Shown: positions 1 through 14,222, numbered from the stretch's first letter. The stretch: DNA of 64,000 bases from Heterocephalus glaber (GCF_000247695.1 NW_004624747.1:13983021-14047020), one strand, 5' to 3'. Numbers and translations: made by a program. Notes: generated from the sequence alone by a model not told the origin.

Positions 1-535
1 CTAAAACTTGGAAGCAGCCCAAATGCCCGTCTACTGGAGACTGGATAAAGAAAATGAGTGTGTTTTTTTTTTTAATAAAATGGAGTACTACTCAGTCATA
101 AAAAATGAGAAATTAGAGATATTCATAGCTAAATAAATGGATGCACATTGAGGCAATACTCCTAAGTGAGATAAATAGGAACGCATGTGTAAATACCTAA
201 TAGTTTCTCTGGTGTGAAAAACGAAACGTGTAAATAAGAATCAAAATGTATAACTGATACTGTGAAATAGGCAGAAAATGTCTAAAAGAATAGGAGAAGT
301 GGGAGGGGTAGGGGAAAGGAAAGAAGGGAATGGAATTAATATGAGAAAAGGAAAAACATGGAAACAAAGTCTTTGTAAATAGGAAGGGATGGAGGGCTTG
401 AACGGAGGGCAGGGGAAGGGGGAAAAAATAAGAACCAAGAGAGATTATGTAAAGGTGCAAATTTCCAATGATGAGTGTCATTATATTGTATACCTAAAAT
501 GTACCAATAAAATTAAATTTATAAAAACAAAAAAA
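1..535 (+). mobile_element. L1 3' end (tail family A), partial at window edge
   Basis: The end of a LINE-1 with a purine-rich 3' UTR, then AGAACCAAG and a conserved TGTATACCTAAAATGTACCAATAAA ending, then A-rich DNA. The same tail recurs five more times in the window, in both orientations. Confidence 0.8.
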
Positions 536-1883
536 ATTTATGTTGGAATCAATATTTATGTCTATCACAAATTTTCCTTATCTATAACAATGACAACAAC
601 ACATATTAACGAGGCAGTTACACTGTGCTAAACCTATGCTTTCATGTTTGTCAGCTTGTAATTCACTTCATCACTAATGCTGGGATGGACATTTAGTGTA
701 TGATAATATGCCTTTCTATTTAGTTACTGTTTTCCAATTTTAATCTCTTGGTGAAGCTCTCTTTGTGTAGATCCTACATCTGTCCTAAATTTGTTTCTGG
801 AATTTAAAATTTTTTATTGGTTATTGTGAATGTGCCAATGTTCCGATCTTTTGAGTTGCAGTACTGACTTGCTAATTTTAGAATGCGTTCCCTTTTATGT
901 CAACCACTTCTTCTCTCTTTTGAAACTACCCTCATCTTTACCCTTTTATTTTTAGGACATATTTTGCCAGTGAAGAGTAGGTGAGATTTTCTTTTTCTTA
1001 GTCTGTCTCTCTTGATCTGTTTCTGTCTCTGTAACTCTGTCTGTCTTTCTGTATCTCTCCATTTTCTGCATCTCTGTCTCTTTCTCTTTCTTCCTCTCAC
1101 CTTCCCTCTTCCCTGCCCACCTACCTGTAGACTACATCACTGCCTGAACATATTCTGAGGTCCATTTGTCCAGATGTAAGAATTTAAAGCTTATACACAC
1201 CAGTGTTGTTTTAGATTCTAAACTCTGACATAGGTTTCCATCAAAATAGCTTGATGTATATGAGTACTTAGTACATTTTTAGTAACAATCTGAGTTTTCA
1301 GGTGACTCTGGGTATTCTTGTTTAGATTTTGCTTGCTCCTAAGTTTCTGTGCCTAAAGGTATTGCTGGGAATTCTGAGACTGGGCTCCAGACTGCAAGGT
1401 GCATTTCCTCCTTCTCATCATCAACTTATTTATGGTTATCTGTTTCTTTCTTGGACTCTCTTTTTCTTCCCATAAATATCTTGAAGGACAAGTGAAAATT
1501 GTCCTCTTGCCTGTCTGTCATTCCAAAAGCTAAGGAGGGGAATTCTTCCAGGCTTGATTGAGAATATTAGATGATGCACCTTGTTATTGATGGGGCAAAT
1601 CTATTAAAAGAGAAAGCTTTCAGAGCATCAAAGTTGCATTCCTAGTATCAAAGGGCATGACACAGCCATCTGATTACAATGCTTCAAGGGACTAGACAGT
1701 AAACTGCTGGGGGACAAGGACTGTTGTATTCTATTTTACCCAGTAGTGTCACTTTTCTGAGCCTCAGTTTACTAACGGATAAATAGGGAGAGCAGCTTTC
1801 TTTCATACCTTGCTGAGATTTTGAGAGGAACAAGTGAAAACTGTGTTGACATGAAAGTATTTTAAAGACACATATAAATGTTA

Positions 1884-1884
1884 T

Positions 1885-1915
<31 letters not shown>
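1884..1915. repeat. (AAC)n microsatellite
   Basis: About 10 CAA/AAC units in TMEM233 intron 1. Confidence 0.95.
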
Positions 1916-2049
1916 GACATACCACGCTATTGTAAGAAACATCCAGAAAAAGAACAGATAAAGTTATCTGAAAAGGGAGTAAATTATAGGAGTTTGATGC
2001 ATAGGAATAGTGATGTCAAAAGTAAGGAAAACAGAAAGACAAGTTCCTC

Positions 2050-2243
2050 AATTTCATATGTAGGGGAAAAAAAGACAATGGGGGAGGAAGAAAAAAGGCA
2101 AAAATTTGGCTAGGAAGACTCGGGAATGGAGAAAAATATGAATCCAGACATATCATGTAAAGGTACAAGTTCCCGATGATGAATGTAACTGTATTATATA
2201 CCTAGAATGTGCCAATAAACTTAATGAAAAAGGAGAAAAATGC
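2050..2243 (+). mobile_element. L1 3' tail, family A, short fragment
   Basis: Only the purine-rich stretch and the final tail (TATATACCTAGAATGTGCCAATAAA) are present, with several changes from the other copies, which suggests an older insertion. Confidence 0.7.
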
Positions 2244-5200
2244 AGATATTGGAAGAAAGGGGAGTTGAGTGTCTACAGAGCAAGAAAGTTTGTGGTGGGA
2301 CTCTACAATAATCCCAATATCAACAATGGCTCAATTCATTCAATGACAACAAGCATATCATGAAGAAGAGTATTTCTTCTGAAAGTCTGTCTGGAGCACA
2401 TTCCCATTATAATCAAAGGACTCCCAAAAATGTGCTTAATCAATGTCCCCTGGCATGCTGTTTCACAAAAAAGCGAAATGACACAGTGGCTGACCAAGGT
2501 CCTGGGAAGCTCTGAAGGAAAGGGAATCATTAATTTTGCTTGACTTAGTCCTGAACTTTTCAATTTCATCCTCCCCCTGCCCTCTACCCCTTTGGTAAAA
2601 TTTGTTAACATCAGGCAGAACCAGTTGTCTAAAGAAGCCCCATTTTGGAAAGTCTGACTTAACTCTTGAACTTACACAACTAGGGGATTTTAGGTATATT
2701 TAGGCCCAGCTCTAAACGGATCAGATTTTTTAACAAGGGGTTTTGAATTAACAAGTGTCATTCCTTGAACTAGCAAGCACAGAATAAAGACCAATTTTCA
2801 AATGTGTGTCCATTAGTGTATCCAGTGTGAAGATATCAGTGAGCTCCAGACCAGCCAGGAAAATAATCCTTAGCAGCCAAGCTATGGCCAACCTCTTAGT
2901 GACCTCTGGCATTTGTCTGAGTCTTTTGGATGTTTTCCCAAAAAGTACTGGCAGAAATGCAGAATATAACTGGAGAAAGGAAAGGAGTCCTTACTGATAA
3001 AGGCAGGAACAGACTTAGGCCTATGTAGACATTCATTCATTCTTCAGGCGTTGTTACCTGATGACTATATACCCAGCTTGGTACTAGGCCTAGGGGTAAC
3101 ATTGCAATCGGAAAGAATTCACAAAATTGGTGCAAGGAAGTAAAGACAGCCTGAGAGAAATGGGTTCAGAAATGGGGCATAATTTGGGAGAGGCAAGAAG
3201 AAGGGGGGTCAGATCAAATAAAAGGCTTCATTAAGGAGGTGATTTTCCAATTGAGCCTTGAAATAAAAGTAGAATATGCATTCTAGTAAAATCTTCAGGG
3301 GATAAAATTTAAGAAGCATTGTTCTAGGGTATGAATCTGCCCTGGTTTTTCTTTGATTATTTGAAGATATTCTCCAATAATCAATCATTAAAATGTACAC
3401 ATAAGCCAGAAACAGTTTGCTTATTAATTAATGACAAACTCCTCCTCCATCATGGTCTACTTGGACAACTCATTCAATAGCTGATGTTTTTCTTATCTTG
3501 TTTGGGTCATTAATCTGGACATTGCTTAATAACTTTGGAAGGGAGGTTTTGTCTGGGTTCCTTTTGTCCTTCTTTCTTTCTTTCTTTTTGATATGGGAGA
3601 TTTCAGAGTTACATGAGTATTGACAGGGTAATAGAGTGGATCTCCACATTCCTATAACCTAGCTGCAACAACCATCCATTAGTGGCTGATCTTGGTTTTT
3701 ACCCCCCCCTCCCATATTTTATGACAAATTCAACCATTATAACTTCATCAACAAATTCAAATGGAATTTAAAATGTATAGCCTTTCACACAGATTAACAT
3801 CTTGAAATAGATATAATCTGTAATCCAATAATCGAGTATGAAAGGACTCCCACAGCAATTTAAATTTAAATACCTGAATATCAAATGTCCATGGCCAGCC
3901 TCTCCCACACAGTGGCAAAATTTATGAAAGTAAAAACAAAGGCAGGGGCTGCTTGGGTGACATGCAGATCTATGAAATCTGTGGATATCTAGAGGACAGC
4001 TTCCAAACAAAGGGATACTTCAGACAATGTCTTGGTCATATGGAACTATCTGAATGTCCTTCAGAGATTTAAGCACAGAAATTAATAAGAAATAAGCCAC
4101 AAGCATCCATCATCCTAATACCTCATTGCTCAGGTGACAGTCATATGGGAGAAACCTAAAAGGGTGGAGAGAAGTCACATGGAAAGACCCAACAAAAAAT
4201 ATTCAGCATTCGGACCTCCAACTTATAGACAGCATCAACTGCTGTGAGCCAGCTGCCTGGACAAAGCTGATATTTCCATGTTCTTTCCCAGTCACTGGAA
4301 GAAGGAAAATCTCCTCTCTAAACTTAACTGAGGTCCAAATGAAACACAATTTTGATGGATGAGCCATCCCTGGTGGAGCCTAGGTCAGGTGGAAAGAAGA
4401 CTCAGTAGGGTTTGCCTTTCATCCTGTGGGTATTTACTTTCTTTGTGGCTGCAAACCTTGTTTTCCAGAGCAGGTGTGGTCAGGTTTAGGTCAGCTCTGT
4501 GGCTTACTGTGCAGCCCACAACCAGATAATGGATTATGGCAATGGCTTTGGACACCATCCATTATGAACTGTATCTTCTGTGGGTTTATGAGACCAACCA
4601 TCTTGTTTTAAGGAATATTTCTCTTTGCTTCTTTTCTGGGTTGGATACTTCTTTTTCTTGATCCATTCCTTTTTTGGGGGGACATATCTTCCCATCAATT
4701 GCATGACTTCTTGAGAAAAGATGCATGACAAGCAATACCTTTTTGAGATCTTAAATGTCTGAAAAATGTCTATTTCTCTCTCTCCTTTAAATGGTTACTT
4801 AGATAGGCCTCATGTCAAAGTTAGAAATAACTTTTCTTCATAATTTTGAGGTCATTTTTTCATTATTATTCACCTTTCAGCATTACTGATGAGAATTCTG
4901 AGCTCTTATGAATCTCTACTTAGCATATTTCTCCTCTTTGGAGGTTGGAAAGGTTGGAGAAAAATTTTATCCTTTAATATCTAAAATCCCACCATGCTGT
5001 GACTTGGTGTACATCTTGTTTCATTCATTTTATTGGATATTGGAGGATCCTTTAAATCTGGAAATTCATGTGTTCAGTTTGGGGAATTTTTCCTATGTAC
5101 TTTATTTGAGAATTTTCTTTTATCCATTTTCCTTTTCTGGAACTTTCTTGGAATGGTAGATTACTGAGAAATGTTCTCCAATTTATGTATGGGGATGAAG

Positions 5201-5752
5201 TTTGTCAATGACTGGGCATTCTATAGGATGAATGGATGTGGATTTCAAGGCCTTAGGACTTTTGGAGGACTCCTAAAATTTTTTTTCTTTCAACTGTTAC
5301 ATCTTAGAGGGAAATACTCCAACCTTGTGTCTGGATGTCAGAGAAAGGGAATCAAGTGGAGGCAAAAGCTTCCTTGTTCAACATGCCGGCTTTGCATTAA
5401 GCTCAATTCCAATATGGCACCTCAACTCTCCTCTCAGCTGTGACTGGTGTCATCGTCATTTTGTTTTATCTCAGCAGAGAGCAAATGTCCTGTCTTCTAT
5501 AAGAGTTAGCAAGTGCCTTACTTCTTGGGGGTGGTAGATGATGTCTTGTTGTCTAATGACTTCTTAAATAGACTTTCACAGATTCCTCCTCTCTCTGTGT
5601 TAATAGTGCTACCCCCCGTTGAGACCCCAGACACATGGTGCCATCTGAACTTGTCACAATTTATAGATAAGTGAGATCTGAAAATACTCAGGACTGATCA
5701 TTAGAAGACTTCTTAGGGAAAGAACACACCTAGCACAATTAGATGGCCACAC

Positions 5753-6158
5753 TGTGCTTTGAATATGTGTGTCCCCTCCAAAACTCATGCTGAAAGTTAA
5801 CCCCCATTGTGAGATATTAAGAGGTGAGACCACATGGGCCCTTTAAGAGGAGACTAGGGATATGCTCTCATGAATGAATGAATCCATTCACATGACTAAC
5901 AGATTAATGAGTTAATACATTAGCTTGAAAGTGGGTCTGCTAGAAAAGCCAGTTTGTTTAGGTCTTTCCTGCTCTCCCTGTCTCTGATCGTGTGATGCCC
6001 TGTGCCATCTAGGGACACCAGTGGCAGGAAGGTCATCACCAGAAGTGGTTCTTTCATGTTTGACCAGAACCACGAGACTAAACAAACCTTTCCCACTCTT
6101 TTTAGAAAATAACTCATCCATTCTGTAGTATTGTATGATTAGCAACAGAAAACGGACG
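5753..6158 (+). mobile_element. MaLR-type solo LTR
   Basis: Begins TGTGCTTTGAATATG with GTGTCCCCTCCAAAACTCAT, contains TTAAGAGG, and ends near ACAGAAAACGGACG, the layout of MST-like mammalian LTRs. No internal retroviral region is present. Confidence 0.7.
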
Positions 6159-6627
6159 AAGAGTCACTTTCTCCCCGCACATCCTTCCTCTTCTTCTTTG
6201 TGCTTTGCATTTGAGAGTCTTTGTCATAAAATGTATCATAAGAAGCCCAGGTCTGTACTGTTTTAGTGGGAAAATACTGCCGGTAAGTTGGAGAGAGAAT
6301 ACGTTAGGGAAGGTGTAGGAGGGACTGTTTACAATTTAGTTTTCACTTGTTTGATATTTTGCTTGTTTTCGTATAAGACATATGATGTCTCCAGATTCCA
6401 AATCTACCCATCTGGCTGACAGTTACTGAAATGCCTAACACAAGTTTGGGGGCTTGATGTACTTTATTTTGCTTTATTTTTGCAACAGTTTGCTTCTTGT
6501 AACACACTGTTCACATTCCCAGTTGAGAGGGAAGAAACCAAGGCTTTCAAAAGGTATGAAACTTTCCCATAGTCAGCTTTGTGTCTCCAGCGTCTGTGTT
6601 ATGGCTATAGCACTATTGAAAAAGTGT

Positions 6628-6823
6628 TGGGAGTTGAGCACGGTGGTGCAGTTCTATAATCCCAGCACTCTGTGAGGCTGGGGCAGGAGGACTGCAAGTT
6701 TGAGTCCAGCCTGGGCAACTTAAAGGCTTAGTGAGACCCTGTCTCAAAGTAAAAAAGGGCTGGGAACAGAGCTTAATGCCAAGGCCCTGCTGTGAGTTCA
6801 ATTCTCAGTTTAAAAAAAAAAAA
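6628..6823 (+). mobile_element. B1-dID composite SINE
   Basis: A 7SL-derived half (TAATCCCAGCACTCTGTGAG, AGCCTGGGCAACTTAAAGG) joins a tRNA-like half (GGGCTGGGAACAGAGC, GAGTTCAATTCTCAG) and an A tail. Confidence 0.85.
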
Positions 6824-8793
6824 GGAGGCTAGGGTTGTGGAATGGGATGAGGGTGTTAGAAAAAGGAGTTTTTTGTCCAAAGTTTGTACAAGACTCACCC
6901 TCCGGGGCACACCAAGTGGAACCAGCAGGATCCAATCTGCCAGTACCAGCAGGAATGTTGGCTCATTTTGCACCAATGAAGGCAAAGGCCTTTGCAGGCA
7001 GTTTTTCTAAGTGGCACTGGAGAAGGGGTAAACTGGCTGCTTCATTAATAAATCACTGCCAGCCAGAGTCTGCTGCTGCCTGGAGGATTTGGCTGCCCCT
7101 CTTTCCCAACCTCTATGCAAAACATCCAAGAGCGGATGTTGGGGAGAGGAAGGAAGGAAGGGAGGAAGTTGGCTGTTAAGGCTTAAGGAACATGATGCCA
7201 TGGCTTCTAGGGCTTCAGTATGGGAAAAAACAGGAACAAAGAAGACATAGAGATCCATTAACACTATTCCTTCATGCACCCATTTGTTTCATAATATTGA
7301 GTAAGCTCTGCCACCTGCCAGCTTCTCTTCTGAGTGCTGAGGAAGCAGCCACAAACAAACCTGACAAATATCCTTGCCCTCATGGCGCTTCTATTCTAAT
7401 GAGGGGACACAAACATCTCCATATCAGATGAAGAGAAATACTTTGGACCAAAAGCAACAAGAAAGGGAGAATATAGCTTCTGGGGGATTTTGATTTTCAA
7501 CACTGATCAAGTCTTGAAGTGATATTCGAATAAATAATAATAACCACCCTTCCGGGTACATTGCTAAATGCTTTACAGTTATCTCGGGAATGCTAACAAA
7601 ACAACCCCAAGAAATATGGCTACGGTTAGTCTCATTTTTTACAAAGAATTTGCGATCCAGGGAGATTCAACGATTTCTGGAAACACATCGCAAGCAAATG
7701 GTGGTAGTAAGGCAAGGGGACCCAGGCAACTGGAACTTCAGCGGCTGCGCACTTGCACGTTGCTGCCCGCAGCCTAACCGAATTGTGGAAAAGGCAAAGT
7801 TCAGGTGGCAAATGGAGTCTCTGGGAGCCTACAAGGCGCCTGGGGAGCTACTCATGAGCAAATGTGGACGCCCTTGATGGGGGACAGGAGGGGTTGGGGT
7901 GTTCGCAACTTTCGCGGAGCTGAACCAGGACAGAGTGGGGCGGGGAGTTCCCCGGTCCTTGGCTGACCAGTGGGCCGGTTGGGGAGGGAGCGCAGCCACA
8001 GGGGTTGTTCTGGGATGGTGCCCATCCTAGCCTTACCACGCCGCCAGCCCAGCTGCTCCAGTCAATTAGGGGAGCTCGCGGGCGCTCGCGGCCTCCTGGT
8101 GGGGTTCGCGCGGGAGTTCCGAGGAGAGTTGAACAGGGCGGCCCAGCTGAGCTCTGTGACGGCCGCCCGGAGGCACCAGTGGCCTCTCCTCTAGAGGCGC
8201 TCGGCAGGGAGGCCGGCGCACTGAGGGCGCGGGGAGAGGCAAACTGCGTGCAGACCCCAGTGTATTTCCGGGAGCGCCCCAGGTGCAGGACGCAGTGGAG
8301 GGCGCTTGGGAGTCTTGGGCTGGGATAGGCTCTGTGGGCAGCGAATGGGTAGGAGCCAGGACGTGGTAAGGTAGAAGGAGTAAAAGCGAGGCGAGCATGC
8401 AGGGCGTAAAGGGTGTCCAAGAAGGACCTGGAGAGGAAGCGAGGGTGCTTTAGCTTGGCGCGCAGTGGAAAGGTGGTGCCAAAGGGCATTGGAAGAAGGG
8501 AGAAGGAACTGATGCCTCAGAGAGAATCGGGCCGTGCTAAAGCGCAGGATCCGGGGCCGAGGAAGGGGAGTTGAATCGCCTGGGGACGCTCCAAGAGTGG
8601 CGGAGGTGGTGCCCTGGAGGCAGCAAGGACAGAGAGGCGCGTTTGCTAACACAAAGACAGACCTGGGCCCGGAGAGCACGAGCGCCGGGCCCGAGCGCTC
8701 AGCGGACTGGGCTACAGTTGCCTGCTCTCGTGGCGCGCGTTGGGGCTCTAGAAAAGCGGGTGGAGGAGACCCAAGCGCCCGTCTAGACCTTTA

Positions 8794-9441
<648 letters not shown>

Positions 9442-9630
9442 TCAGGGATCGGGGCCAAGAGCCTCCCTACCAGGAGGGAGGGAAGGAGGAAGAGACTGAG
9501 GGGAGGGGAGGTGGAGAAAGAGAAGCAATCGTTCTGAAAAAAACGGGAGAAGCGTCGGAAGAGTGCACTGCCGACGCGCCCAGCGACCGCTTGACAGATG
9601 CAGGGACTCAGGCTAAGAAGTCTGCAAGAA

Positions 9631-9718
9631 GGCCAGGCATTTAGCTCAGTGGCGCCGCGCCTGCCTCGCAAGCGCAAGGTCCTGAGTTCGATCCCCGGGA
9701 CAAAAAAAAAAAAAAAAA
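9631..9718 (+). mobile_element. ID SINE just upstream of TMEM233
   Basis: tRNA-derived: A box TTTAGCTCAGTGG, B box GAGTTCGATCCCCGG, then an A tail. It is flanked by AAGTCTGCAAGAA at 9618-9630 and the same site with one mismatch at 9719-9731. It is a young copy, with many CG sites intact, at the edge of the CpG island. Confidence 0.9.
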
Positions 9719-10064
9719 AAGTCTGGAAGAAAAGGAGGCGGAGCGAGGGGAAGCAAGCCTGTTTAAGTTTCAGGTTGGCCAACCCGTGGGCTGAAGATGA
9801 CCAGCTCACTTTTAAAAGCCACCAAATTTGAACACATTGGAGGGGACGGGACCCACCTATCCAGTGGGCAACAGACTTCCTATTCTTCCCAGATTCCACA
9901 GGGTGCTCAGGAGACTGGAGTTAGGGATTACTCTGGGAATTTCCACTTTTCCTTAAATGTGGAAACAAGGAATTCCTCTCTTCATTTTTCCACCTACAGG
10001 ACCCCTGGAAAGCAATGCCGGTGTGTCTGAAGCCATACACGAGGGGTCAGAACTTAGCCTCTGA

Positions 10065-10265
10065 ACCCAGATGAAGCTGGGAAATTTGTCACATGAGAGG
10101 TCAATGACCTCAGGAAAGTCCCTTCACCTTGCTGGGCCCCAATTTCTTTATCTGAAAAAAAAGAGGAATATTAACAGACCCTGCCTCACAGGATATTGTG
10201 AGGACTCTATGAGTTTGCATTTAAACCAGGCAAATCTCTATGCACCATAAACGTTAGCTATTATT
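10065..10265 (+). repeat. MIR SINE
   Basis: CACCTTGCTGGGCCCCAATT, TCTTTATCTG, and GATATTGTGAGGACTCTATG follow the MIR order. Confidence 0.7.
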
Positions 10266-11074
10266 AGGGTGCTATTTCCCCCCAATATAGTTGATGATAG
10301 GTATGTTAAACCTGTTATCCACCTGAATATTTCACCTGAAATCGGGATATTCTGAGCTGGCAGGATCATAAAAATGAAAAATAATTTTAGCATGCAGTTT
10401 CAAAAAACAATTGCTGACATCATATGCAAGAGTATTAATCATCTGCTTGGCTTTCTTGAAACATGAAACGATTGTCTGGGATGTTCTCACTTATTCATGG
10501 GGTCATATTTGTTTGGTTATTTGTCTCCCTCATTGGCTGCCTGAGAAAGGGGACCTTCTTACTGCTACTTGTGTCAGCACATGGCACGGTGCCTGCTAGC
10601 AGGTATAAGCTTAGTGTAGCTTGCTGGGTGAGCACTCAAAGATGAAATACTATTTGCTCCATTATGTCCTCTCCCCCATTATGGTTGGTTAATTCAAGTT
10701 GGAATGAACCAAAAGATCAGACTCAGCCTTTGTATTGGCTATCCCCTCTGCTTGAAATGCTGCTCTCCCAGGCTGTCACATGGTTTTCCCCTTCTTATTC
10801 TTCAACTGTCAGTTTAAATGTTACTTCCTCAAAGAGAGATTATTATAGTTTATATCTAGATGTTCCCCTAGAGCCTCATCCAATCATAGGCAACACTTTT
10901 GGAAGGTGATTGGATTATGAGGTTAATAACTGACTTGCTGCTAGGAGGCAGGGACTGGGGGTGAGGTCTAGAAGGGCCTTAGCTCCCTCTGAGATTCCTT
11001 CTTGTATCTCTGCTTCCTGGACATCAGGAGGTGAGCATGTTTCCTCTGCCCAAGCCCTTCACGCTGTTTCTATG

Positions 11075-11169
11075 TTTTATTTATTTATTTATTTGGTACT
11101 GGAGATCGAACTCGGGTTCTTTTCGGTTGTGAGGCAGGCAGTGGAACCTCTGAGCTAAATCCCTGGCCC
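11075..11169 (-). mobile_element. ID SINE, first of a tandem pair
   Basis: Reverse complement of the ID consensus: GGTACTGGAGATCGAACTCG, then TGAGCTAAATCCCTGGCCC. The T-rich start is its A tail. Confidence 0.85.
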
Positions 11170-11178
11170 AAAGAGTAA

Positions 11179-11280
11179 TTTTTTTTTCCTTTTTTTTTTT
11201 TTTTTGGCACCAGGAATTGAACTCAGGACCTTGCGCTTGCCAGGCAGGCGGTGGCACCACTGAGCTAAATCCCCAGCCCC
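11179..11280 (-). mobile_element. ID SINE, second of a tandem pair
   Basis: A long T tract, then GGCACCAGGAATTGAACTCA and ACTGAGCTAAATCCCCAGCC. Same orientation as the copy just to its left. Confidence 0.87.
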
Positions 11281-11639
11281 ATGCTGTTTCTATATTTGAA
11301 CCTGCTGAACATGGACTGAAATTTTTGAAATGTGAACCAAAATAAACCTCTCCTTCCTTAATTGTGTTAGGTGTTTCATCCCAGGAAAGAAGAAAGTGAC
11401 TAAGACAGAGGTGTTTGGATTTGTCTGGCATAGATCCAATAATTATTTTATATTATACTGGGTTAGGGCTTTCTTTTTTATGGCATGCATCACAGTTGTC
11501 ATTTATTCATTTACTCATTCACTATCTGTTCTTTCCCTGGACCTTAAGCCTCAAACCCATTCACTTAGAATTGTCCAGCACTTAGAATTGTTCTGACATA
11601 TAGGAATATAAGAAATATTTATTGAATGAATGGACCAAA

Positions 11640-11805
11640 ATGACTTGGGATATTGAAAAATGATTTCCAGGTCTTGGCCAAGAACTATTTGCATTAGAAT
11701 TTCCTAGAGTGGCACCTTAGAAATCTGTAATTTTTTAAGACCTGAGAAATCTGTATTTCTAGAACACTCCCTGGCAATTCTGATGCAACTGGTCAACTTC
11801 TTAAA
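11640..11805 (+). mobile_element. MER5-like hAT remnant
   Basis: TTTGCATTAGAATTTCCTAGAG, AGAAATCTGTATTTCTAGAA and CCTGGCAATTCTGATGCAAC resemble MER5A. Confidence 0.5.
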
Positions 11806-12789
11806 TCCTAATACTGTTGCTAGTCCTTAGGATATAGCCCTCGATCTGTAGTTTGGATATTCCCTTACATGCTGCAAACTCTACCTGCAGAGAGTGAGCT
11901 CATTTCCTTCCTTAAAAACCTGCTTTTCAAGACTTGTCCTTGTCCTTTGCTAACTGGTCCTACCCATTTCTCCAACCTCCTTTTCTGCCAGTTCTTTTCT
12001 TGTACTTCAGTTGCTTAGATTTCTTTTCCCTTTCTTAAACACCTGGCTTTTCCCCACCCCAAATTGTCCATCCCTGCCTTTCCTTCCTCCTGAATGTTTT
12101 CCTTTCCTCCTCAACGTTCAGGAGCCACTCAACCTATGTATTACCACTTGAAAAAGGTCATCCCTGGGCATCTTATATAAAGTAAACTCTATCCTTTTAG
12201 TCTCCACTCCATTACCCTGTTTATTGTCTATATCACAATTATCAAAATCAGAAAATTTCTTGTTTGTTTATTTATTTTCTGTCTCCCCCACTAGGAAGGA
12301 AGTTCCACAGAGAAGAGTTTTTTTTGGGGGTGGTCGTTCATTATGCTCTCCTCTTGGACCCAGAACAGTGCTCGGTTCTTGGTGGTAAGGTGCTCAATAG
12401 TTGACTCACTGAATGAAGAAACTGACTAGTGGCCAAGTGTGGAGCTTGGGAGCACTATTAGTCTCTTTCCTTCAGCTGCTCCAGGAAGTATTCATCAAAC
12501 CTTATTGATTTCATCTCAAAGTGACTCTTCACTCTGTTCTCTTTTTTCCATTCCCACAACCAGTGTTCAGTTCTAGTTCTTATCAATAGTATAAAGACTC
12601 AATTATTTGAACCATATTTTTGATCTGAGGCTGGTTAATTTAGATGGTGTGATTAAGCCCAAGGCTTAGTAGAATTTTGCTTTTCAAGGGTCATGAACTA
12701 TACTCTCCACTCTAACTCATAGTCATCCCAGGAAATACAAAACAAAAGATTGTTGATTCAGTGTGGACATCTGCTCAACCTTTCAGAAC

Positions 12790-13060
12790 CACCAAATGCT
12801 CATTGAGTACCTACTATGTGTAGTCAATACATTCCTTACCTGCATCATCTCATTTAATTTCTACAGCAGGTTTTGTGAGCTAGGTGATAAGATTTTCTTT
12901 TTACAAATGAAAATACCTAGGATCAGATAAGTTCCAGGCTTATATAGGGTCTTATGGCTAAGTGGAGGTGCCAGAATTTGAAGTAGGTCTAAGACAATTT
13001 GTTCAGCTAGCGGGCTGGACAGGAGAGTTAGATGAATATGTCTGAAGTTCGCTGGAATTA
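12790..13060 (-). repeat. MIR-containing segment, copy A of a local duplication
   Basis: Reverse MIR core (CATCTCATTTAATTTCTACA, TTTTTACAAATGA, AGGTCTAAGAC) plus about 40 bases beyond it that also recur at 14850-15110. Confidence 0.7.
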
Positions 13061-14169
13061 TATTCTGCTCAAGGAAGATAGATTAATAGCTTGTTGGCTA
13101 GTCTAAAATGTAGCAGTGAAACTGCAATCACTTGAAACATTTAAAATTAAATTGAAAAGAAAGTGCCCACACCAGAGACTGTAATGTATATGGCACTGGC
13201 TCTTGAGGGATGTATTAGATCACTTGGTTGGGTTTCCAGCTCTCATTTCCTGAGCTTCACTAATTTTCTCTTGAGAGGTCAGTTTATTGCTCTTGGATGA
13301 ACCCTACTGGGTGATTGCTTAATAATGTGGTAATACTTTCCCTCTCTGAAATGAGAGAGGAGAAAGCAAATTCTTAATACACAGTGTAGGAGATGGGAAA
13401 GATTTACTTTAGCTTCCTGGATTCCAATGTAGCAAACTTGCATTTTTCATCTTTGTGAAAGTTTATTTCCAGATGGGAAATTGATATATTTCATTCTAGA
13501 AAAGTGGGAAAATGAAGAAAAGCATAAACAAGAAAAGATATCACACAGGGAGTGGTAACCACTGCAAGCACAAGGATCTATTTCCTTCTAGTCCTCTTTC
13601 TGTATGTGCATTTTTTATCACTAAAAAGAGATAATATGCTGTTTTATTTTTATTTCTCAGCGTTATGTGACAATATTCTTTGCAGATATTATCAGTCTGC
13701 ACGATTTTCCATTGATTAGGTTGATTTTTATTTATGTAACCATGCCCTGGTCTCTAGGATTTAAGTTATTTTGAGTAATTTTTGCTGAAATTATGAAAAA
13801 TGCTATGATAAACATCTTTTGTACCCAAATGTCTGTATTTGTGGAAACTTCTTTGTGACTCATGTTTTTACAGAGTTAAGTGCCCATGTTTGAATGGGCA
13901 GAGAAAAAAACCCTCAGATTGGCTGGGTTGAGAAATTATGTTACAAGATCTGAGCCAAAGGTAAAATTAAAATTTAGGCCAAGGACATGATCACTACAAA
14001 GCACTACAGAAATGAGGTGCTTCAAATGAGATGAAATGAGATGGATTCAAAAAACAACTTCCCACTGCCAAATAGATCTCCAAATCTATAATATTCAATG
14101 GGGTGATGTTGAATCAGCGTATGTGGAGATCAGTGCTCTCTTAGTTATATCTACTATGTATTTCAAAAT

Positions 14170-14174
<5 letters not shown>

Positions 14175-14220
<46 letters not shown>
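14175..14220. repeat. (GA)n microsatellite
   Basis: About 23 uninterrupted GA units. Open frames through it are artefacts. Confidence 0.97.

Positions 14221-14222
<2 letters not shown>

Larger units (their letters stand above)
10843..11408 (+). mobile_element. MaLR-like LTR split by two ID SINEs
   Basis: LTR-like sequence (GGTGATTGGATTATGAGG; later AATAAACCTCT and AGTGACTAAGACAG at the end) is interrupted by a tandem ID pair at 11075-11280. A near-identical 17-base site at 11061-11077 and 11281-11297 marks the insertion. Confidence 0.65.

Noticed and set aside
7848..8679. Long overlapping open frames (up to 213 codons) on both strands in the CpG island
   Set aside because: Such frames are expected by chance in GC-rich DNA. 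The Arg/Pro/Ser-rich products match no protein I know and lie in TMEM233 intron 1.
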